Origin: Paragyromitra xinjiangensis
Taxonomy: Eukaryota > Ascomycota > Pezizomycetes > Pezizales > Discinaceae
Assembly (NCBI GenBank): GCA_038503065.1
Contig: JBCAMK010000018.1
Coordinates: forward strand, 1,550,001-1,614,000
Direction: 5' to 3'
Length of the DNA: 64,000 nucleotides
Of the stretch, positions 58,653-64,000 are shown piece by piece; positions within the stretch are counted from its first letter, which is position 1, and each line of letters opens with the position of its first letter. Under the pieces are notes generated by a model. The model was not told the DNA's origin. It saw only the letters and a program-made list of their open reading frames with translations, and did no database searches. Position numbers and translations under genes: made by a program.

Positions 58653-59572
58653 GGCAGAAAAATGAACAGCGTGTTTCACAAGCCTAAATCTATGCACGGA
58701 AAGTCATTCTAAAGGGTCTATAAAGATGGTGAGAAGGTAACACTTGTTTAGTGCTGTAAATCGCTCTGACTGGCTTTTCTCCTCCTCCTAGCTGTGTGGA
58801 GGATGCCGGAGGAAAATATCGTAGAGACTTTAGTAGCTATTTGGTTCGAGTGCTAGTAGTGTTCTAGCGGGGTTACTGCTAAAAAAAGGTGGCAGGATTA
58901 GGGGAAGATCAAGTACAGTAGCAAGAAATTCTCACCAAAACCATCATAGGCTTGGCAGCGGCAGCAGTTCAGCCTTCAATTGTCACTCGAGAGTCTTATT
59001 TACTATATCTTACGAATTTTTTCCAAATCTTTAAGGCCCAGTCGTGGTTCTAGGAAACCAGGGAAGATTTAGAAGAATTTATGAATTTAGTGACGCGTGG
59101 AGCCCAGGTTAAGCCCACCTAATTAAGAGAATTGATCATATTTCCCCAGCTGGGTGGATTAAGCCAAACCTTTCCCATTTCAGGTGGGTGTCTTTTCACT
59201 CCATCCAGTTGGAAAAGAAGCTCTTGCAACGTTTATTCACATTAAAGCACCAAAAATACTCAGAATGATAAATCTGTAAATATAGTGTTATTTATCAAGT
59301 GGTTACAAACACAACATTCAATCCAGGCCTAGGCTACTGTGGCGTGTGATTCGTTCGGCACAGGCTAAGACTGCACTTGGGATGAAAAAGACTTGAAAAA
59401 AATAAGAATTGACACTATACATGTAAGTACGGCACCTGATAAGAGAAAAGAAAAAATAGGAAACTGATCGTGAACATTCTCTGACCAGCAGGTAGGATTA
59501 AGGTCAACTATAGTAATATCTGCACGCCGCCGATGAACTGGTAATTGAGTCTGCTGTTGACTAGCGCCTAGG
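58653..59572. other. Intergenic region
   Basis: 0.9 kb between the 3' ends of two convergent genes. I see no gene or clear repeat in it. Confidence 0.55.
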
Positions 59573-61216
59573 TTATAGAGACAGATCCTCCAGATTACCT
59601 AGGATCTAGTATCATTAGCTCAATCCTCGCCACCCGATTTTGGTCTGTAGGCTTACTTTCTCGATATAACCTATCCCCACAGTTGCTCCATCCGAGTCCC
59701 AAGATTCCGAGCCATCCAAGCATTGCAAGCACGAAAGAGTGACTGTAGCATATCGATGACCTAGACTCTTCGGTATCCTCTCTTCAGCCATAGCGATAAG
59801 CTTATCCTTGACTTCCCATCCAGTCTTGCTGACCAAACCTATGGATTCAGCGGATCTGGTGGGGACCTTCCCCTCTCCATCCCAAAGCACAAATGACTTC
59901 CACAAAGCGATCTCCAGAAGACACACACCAAGGCTATAGATATCGTGCTGCATTTTATAGGATTGCTCTGGGTATTGGCCTTGTCGTTCGGGATGTCGAT
60001 AGATGTTCTGTTCCCATGCTGTATTTCCCATGTACACGGTGTCTCCTGAGACAAGGCGAACATTCTGAAAGCCCACAAGAAAGGGAAATCCGATTTCGTT
60101 TTGCTGATTGCGAGAACTTAAAAGAATGATCGTCTCCGGGCGGAAATTCTTGTGGACAAAATCGGCGGAATGAACGTAAAGGATGATTCTTGCAAGATGT
60201 TTAGCAAGGTTGATTCTCGCGTCGATAGAGAACTGCGGCCCGTTGGCTTGATTAGACGAAAGAAGAAGGTCTCGTAAGGATTGGAGTTTCTCGAGCTCCA
60301 TAGGTATCTCAAACACCATCTCAATTTTAGTGAGTATCTCCCTAGAATTCTTCACGTGGACGAGTCCCGCGCAAGCTGGAATGCCAAAAGTCATAGGGTC
60401 GACTAATCGAAGAACTTGGGCTAGCCTTCTGACATTGTAGACGATTTCCCTCGCATGCCTATCAAGGCCATTGCATGGAATCGTATCGATGATAAGTGCG
60501 CGTCTCTGGTTGGGTATTTGGTGAATTTGGATGGAGGTATATTTGATAACCTTTCTCTGATCCCAATAGTGCTCGCCGGTGGGAAAGCGCACTGAGTCTT
60601 TCGTTATTGGTTTCTGCTCTTTCGCCGCTTTGAAAGCTTCTCTTAGATTTTGAACGACCGTGATGGCAGTATTGGCACCTCTTGGCTCCGCTTGGATCAT
60701 CCTGTCAACCTCGGGATTCGAAACGTGAGTCAGAAGCAAGATAAGTGGTTGAAAGAGGCTGTGCCAGTCTATGAATTCCTTAGTTGCATGTTCAAGTGAT
60801 GTTTTGACGAGCAGCACGAATCTCGATCGTCCGAAAAAACTAGCCTCCTTGCCTGAGATTTTTTCGATTTCCGAGCGTATACGTTCTAGTTTTTCATACA
60901 AGTGGTTTATGAGTTTTTCGAAATGGCGTCTGTTTTGGTTCCCGAGTCTGGACTCGATTTTTTTGTAGAAACTGATTTCGAGCTCTAGGCCAATCCAGTG
61001 AGTATCGAAAAGTGACATGGCCTCCGCTAGTTTCTCTCGACATTTTTTGAAACTTCGGTATTTCTCCATGAGATATCGGCCATACCTAAATAGTATCACA
61101 ACGATTAGTTCACTTAAGCTACCTCCAAGCGTTTATGGAACTCGAGCTCACTTGATGCAAAGGTCTACTACCCCCGGAACCGCCAGCACAATCCCTACTA
61201 CTTCAGCACCCGACAT
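59573..61216 (-). CDS. HeLo-like domain / pseudokinase protein (module 2)
   Basis: Paralogue of the gene at 48841-50491 with the same three-exon plan: 61152-61216, 59657-61085 and 59573-59605 (33 nt), 508 residues. The N-terminus MSGAEVVGIVLAVPGVVDLCIKYGR is spliced at the same codon as module 1. The helical HeLo-like domain spans about residues 1-150. The kinase-like part again lacks a glycine loop, has VHKNFRPETI in place of HRD and VGFQNVRL in place of DFG, and keeps MQHDIYSLGVCLLEIALW. Its last exon encodes ILGNLEDLSL. The two proteins are clearly related but diverged along their whole length, so the duplication is not recent. Divergent from kinase 3 with 1.18 kb between ATGs. Role inferred as for module 1. 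Confidence 0.9.
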
Positions 61217-62400
61217 CGAAGCGAGAATGGTCTCTTAAAATCTGTCACTGACAGAGTGGGCTAAAGAGCGGGTCTCAACAGAAAGGGCCAGGACGTCAAC
61301 AGCCAGGTTGGGGTGCAAAAGATATGAGCTTTTAAAAGGCATGGTAGATATAAGGTCCATGAGAATCAAAATGAGGCGGAGCAAACCTTCCGCTGGAGAG
61401 TGGGGAGGATCGAGACCGGGTGATTGGGATCGGATACTCTGTATATCTACTTGCATACTGTGCTCGCCAACCACTAGCACCCTTGGGTTCAATCGAGTCT
61501 GCATGGTATGCAGGCAGAAGGCACCCTCGTGCAGACCCGATCGGTTCTGAAACTATCGCTTTTTACCCCCTGACAAAAGCCCTAGAAACCCCAGACGAAA
61601 GTCTTAACATTAAGTAATTACGCGCAACCCCGTGCTTAGATCAGCCTCTACCATTCCCTAGGTTAAGGTTTAGAGTACAGAACATAAGGAATTTCTAAAG
61701 TCTACCAGTTACTACGTCCTACCTACCTCTGCAAGCTGAGAGTCTAGGAGTCGCAAGGCTGGTTCTTCCATAGCCAAAAAAATCGCCTCTTCGTATAGTT
61801 AAGTGGAGCTAGGTCAGTAATTGGCGGTGGGATATCCGTAAATATCGACGCGCACCGCCTGCTTCGTTGTACTTGCGCACCAGGATAAGAAGCTGAAAAC
61901 ATGGGGTGTGTGACTTCGTATGCTATGGAGTCGCGCACGGATATCTCTCCATACAACTAGTAGCGAATCACTGTTATTTGAATGCAGCTCTGATTTTTAG
62001 AAGAACAATCGCTTCTGGCGAAAAAAATCCAAGGCTTTGTTTATGAAACGCAAACCCCTACATATCTGAATCAAGAATAGACACTTGGCAGGTTCGTGTC
62101 ACCAATAGGCCTGGTTAAGGTGGGGCTTGTAAGGCTAGCGGGTGATTGGAGAACTTGGAGTAAGCGAAGACAGCTCACCACTCCTCATCGCAGGTTACGA
62201 CAGTGCTGGTATGACCTCGAGAGGGCCTTTGCCATCAGTTGGGAATTCAATAGCTGTTACGATAGTAGTAAGCTTTTGATAATATCCACCCCTAAAACGA
62301 GACTAGCCTTCACAGAATACTCCTTCAAAAGTTCTTGATACCAGCCGCTCGGGACTATCACGATTCCCATCGCTCCCAACCCGCCAGTAGTTAGTATTCC
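61217..62400. promoter_or_regulatory. Intergenic region of module 2
   Basis: 1.18 kb between divergent starts of the second HeLo-like/pseudokinase gene (-) and kinase 3 (+); it must hold both promoters. It is longer than the 328 bp of module 1. No repeats or further genes are evident, and no conserved block shared with 50492-50819 was seen by eye. Confidence 0.5.
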
Positions 62401-64000
62401 ATGGCGGCCAACCCTTTGGGAGTTGATGAATTCAAACTCGAAACTACGTTTGGGAGTGGGGGTATAGTAGTCCACACAAGCCTAGAAGAACAGACGGCCT
62501 TTCCTTTTCAATATTTTCAATTTTACTGGAAGACAAAAGTCAGATCAAGGTGGAAGAAAGTGAGACTAATCGGAAGCGGGGGATTTGGAAAGGTTTGGCT
62601 TCAAGAAAACGAGAGCGGTAGCAAAAGAGCTGTCAAGGGGGTCAAGCGACAGCGGCTGAGAGATGGAAACGTCGATATATCACGAGAATTGCAACTTTTG
62701 GCAGAATTACGAGAAGTAAGTACCCTTAAAGCAACTACATGCCTATAAAACTTACAGTTTGCCAGCATAACGAGTATTTCGTAGAATTTCTTGGTTGGTA
62801 TGAAGACCAAAAATACATCTACATTGCAATGGAATACATGGAACGGGGTGACTTAGCTCAATACCTTAGAGAATCCGGGTCTGAAGCGAAGGCCCAAGCT
62901 AGAGAAATTGCCAAACAATTGCTTGAGGGGATAATGATTCTTCACGCTAGAAAGATATGCCACCGCGATTTAAAGCCGCAGGTTTTTTTCTCGTCCCAAT
63001 TCCAAATCAATCGATTTCTATATACTAAAAACATTCTAGAATATCCTCATTGCTTCTATTTCCCCGATCTTAGTCAAAATCGCAGATTTCGGAGTGTCCA
63101 AACGCGAGGCAGGCACTTCTCTACACACAACAGCTGGAACAGACGGTTATAAGGCCCCAGAGGTTATGGGGCTGGTGAAACGAGAGCGCATATCGCAGGA
63201 CTCATACACCAATGCAGTGGACATGTGGGCTTTGGGTTGTTTAGTCCACGAAGTTTTGACTTCTGAAAGACCATTTCTCCAGGTTCCTTTAAGCGATCCG
63301 TATTTTTTCGATGAGTCGGGATTTGGTCCTCCTACACCAGGTGTCGACCTACTTGCACTTTCTGAATTTTGCTCTTCGAATAGCACTTTCCGGGGGATAG
63401 CCTTACTTTCACAGAGATCCGTAATTGGGGGCAAGGCGATAGATTTCGTCAGGGGATTGCTGATTGCGAATCCTGAAGCTCGAATGTCCCCACCTGTTGC
63501 CCTAAGACACCCGTGGTTGTTGGAAAACTCGGGGGGCGAGTTGGAAAATTCGGATAACGACCTAGAAGACCTTGGAACAGCTTTGGAGAGCTTTCTGCAG
63601 TTCCCCGTGGATGTCCCGGATGCCTACGATGACGAATTACCTAGAGATGAACCTAAACCAAAAGATACACCGAAAAGGCAGAGCGGCACAGAGATAACGC
63701 TTGAGCACTGCGAGGGTCGCTTGAAGCAGCACATCCAGTTAGAAAGACCTGGCTTGGCGAACTTATTTCCCAGTGATCTCAGTTCATTTGCACGGGAAGC
63801 CACAAGAGCTTCGAATATACTTCTAGAAACAACCGGCGGGGTGGGAGAAATTGCACTTGATCTTAGCGTACTTGTACTTTATGACCTCGTTTTGCTCATC
63901 GGTATATAGATTCCCTCGTATTTTATAGTAAAATCATGTACTGATGTTATGGCCTCGGTGGTGATAGATGATGGCGAATCAATGAATTTAAACGGAAACC
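62401..64000 (+). CDS. Ser/Thr kinase, partial at window end (module 2)
   Basis: Exons 62401-62715, 62766-62981, 63040-63901 and 63968 onward; the gene runs off the window. The kinase residues are intact: GSGGFG 58-63, Lys79, Glu96, HRD 171-173 (CHRDLKPQNIL), DFG 193-195, YKAPE, VDMWALGCLVHEVL. The second exon is 216 nt as in the other two kinases. An aromatic-rich insert (FPFQYFQFYWKTK) before the loop is absent from the paralogues. After the kinase come an acidic linker and the helical region also seen in kinase 2 (LKQHIQLERPGL... LDLSVLVLYDLVLLI). The following intron (GTATAT...GGTGATAG) is in the same place as in kinase 2 and leads to DDGESMN, compare DDKKSMG there. The unseen C-terminus probably resembles kinase 2 rather than ankyrin kinase 1. 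Confidence 0.92.

Overview
The window is nuclear DNA from a filamentous ascomycete (Pezizomycotina). Short introns of about 47-70 nt carry CTAAC/CTGAC-type branch points, leaders are CT-rich, genes are monocistronic and far apart, and the families are typically fungal: a LaeA-like methyltransferase, a fungal HHE protein, a secreted tyrosinase, GH2 glycosidases, and HeLo-like and ankyrin kinases of the incompatibility/cell-death repertoire. No species is claimed. Eleven well-supported genes and two weak candidates occupy less than half of the sequence. No tRNA, rRNA, CRISPR or autonomous transposon was recognised.

Layout. 1-11.9 kb has no convincing gene; it holds foldback repeats, G-rich runs and simple repeats. 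11.9-15.0 kb holds a ten-exon LaeA-like methyltransferase converging on a two-exon hemerythrin-like (HHE) gene. 15-21.6 kb is gene-free with duplicated repeats. 21.9-23.4 kb encodes a cysteine-rich single-pass membrane protein. 23.5-30.5 kb is gene-free with inverted-repeat elements. 30.5-40.7 kb holds a divergent pair of intracellular GH2 enzymes, a beta-galactosidase (-) and a beta-mannosidase (+). 41.8-43.0 kb is a five-exon tyrosinase (-). 44.9-47.5 kb encodes a nuclear-looking, very acidic protein with a small Cys/His zinc-site candidate.

48.8-64 kb is the most interesting part. Two HeLo-like/pseudokinase genes on the minus strand (48841-50491 and 59573-61216) each lie divergently next to a full-motif Ser/Thr kinase gene on the plus strand (50820-52966 and 62401-window end). 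A third kinase (56235-58652) stands alone between the pairs. The kinases share intron positions and a second exon of exactly 216 nt. The pseudokinases share a three-exon plan with a 33-nt last exon. One kinase has seven near-identical ankyrin repeats; another ends in a predicted membrane helix. The arrangement resembles a kinase plus membrane-active pseudokinase effector module, as in the RIPK3/MLKL logic of animal necroptosis. That functional reading is inference. The island contains several foldback/MITE-like elements, one with the hallmarks of a pogo/Tigger-type MITE. Splice sites were chosen by hand from conserved protein motifs and reading-frame closure.
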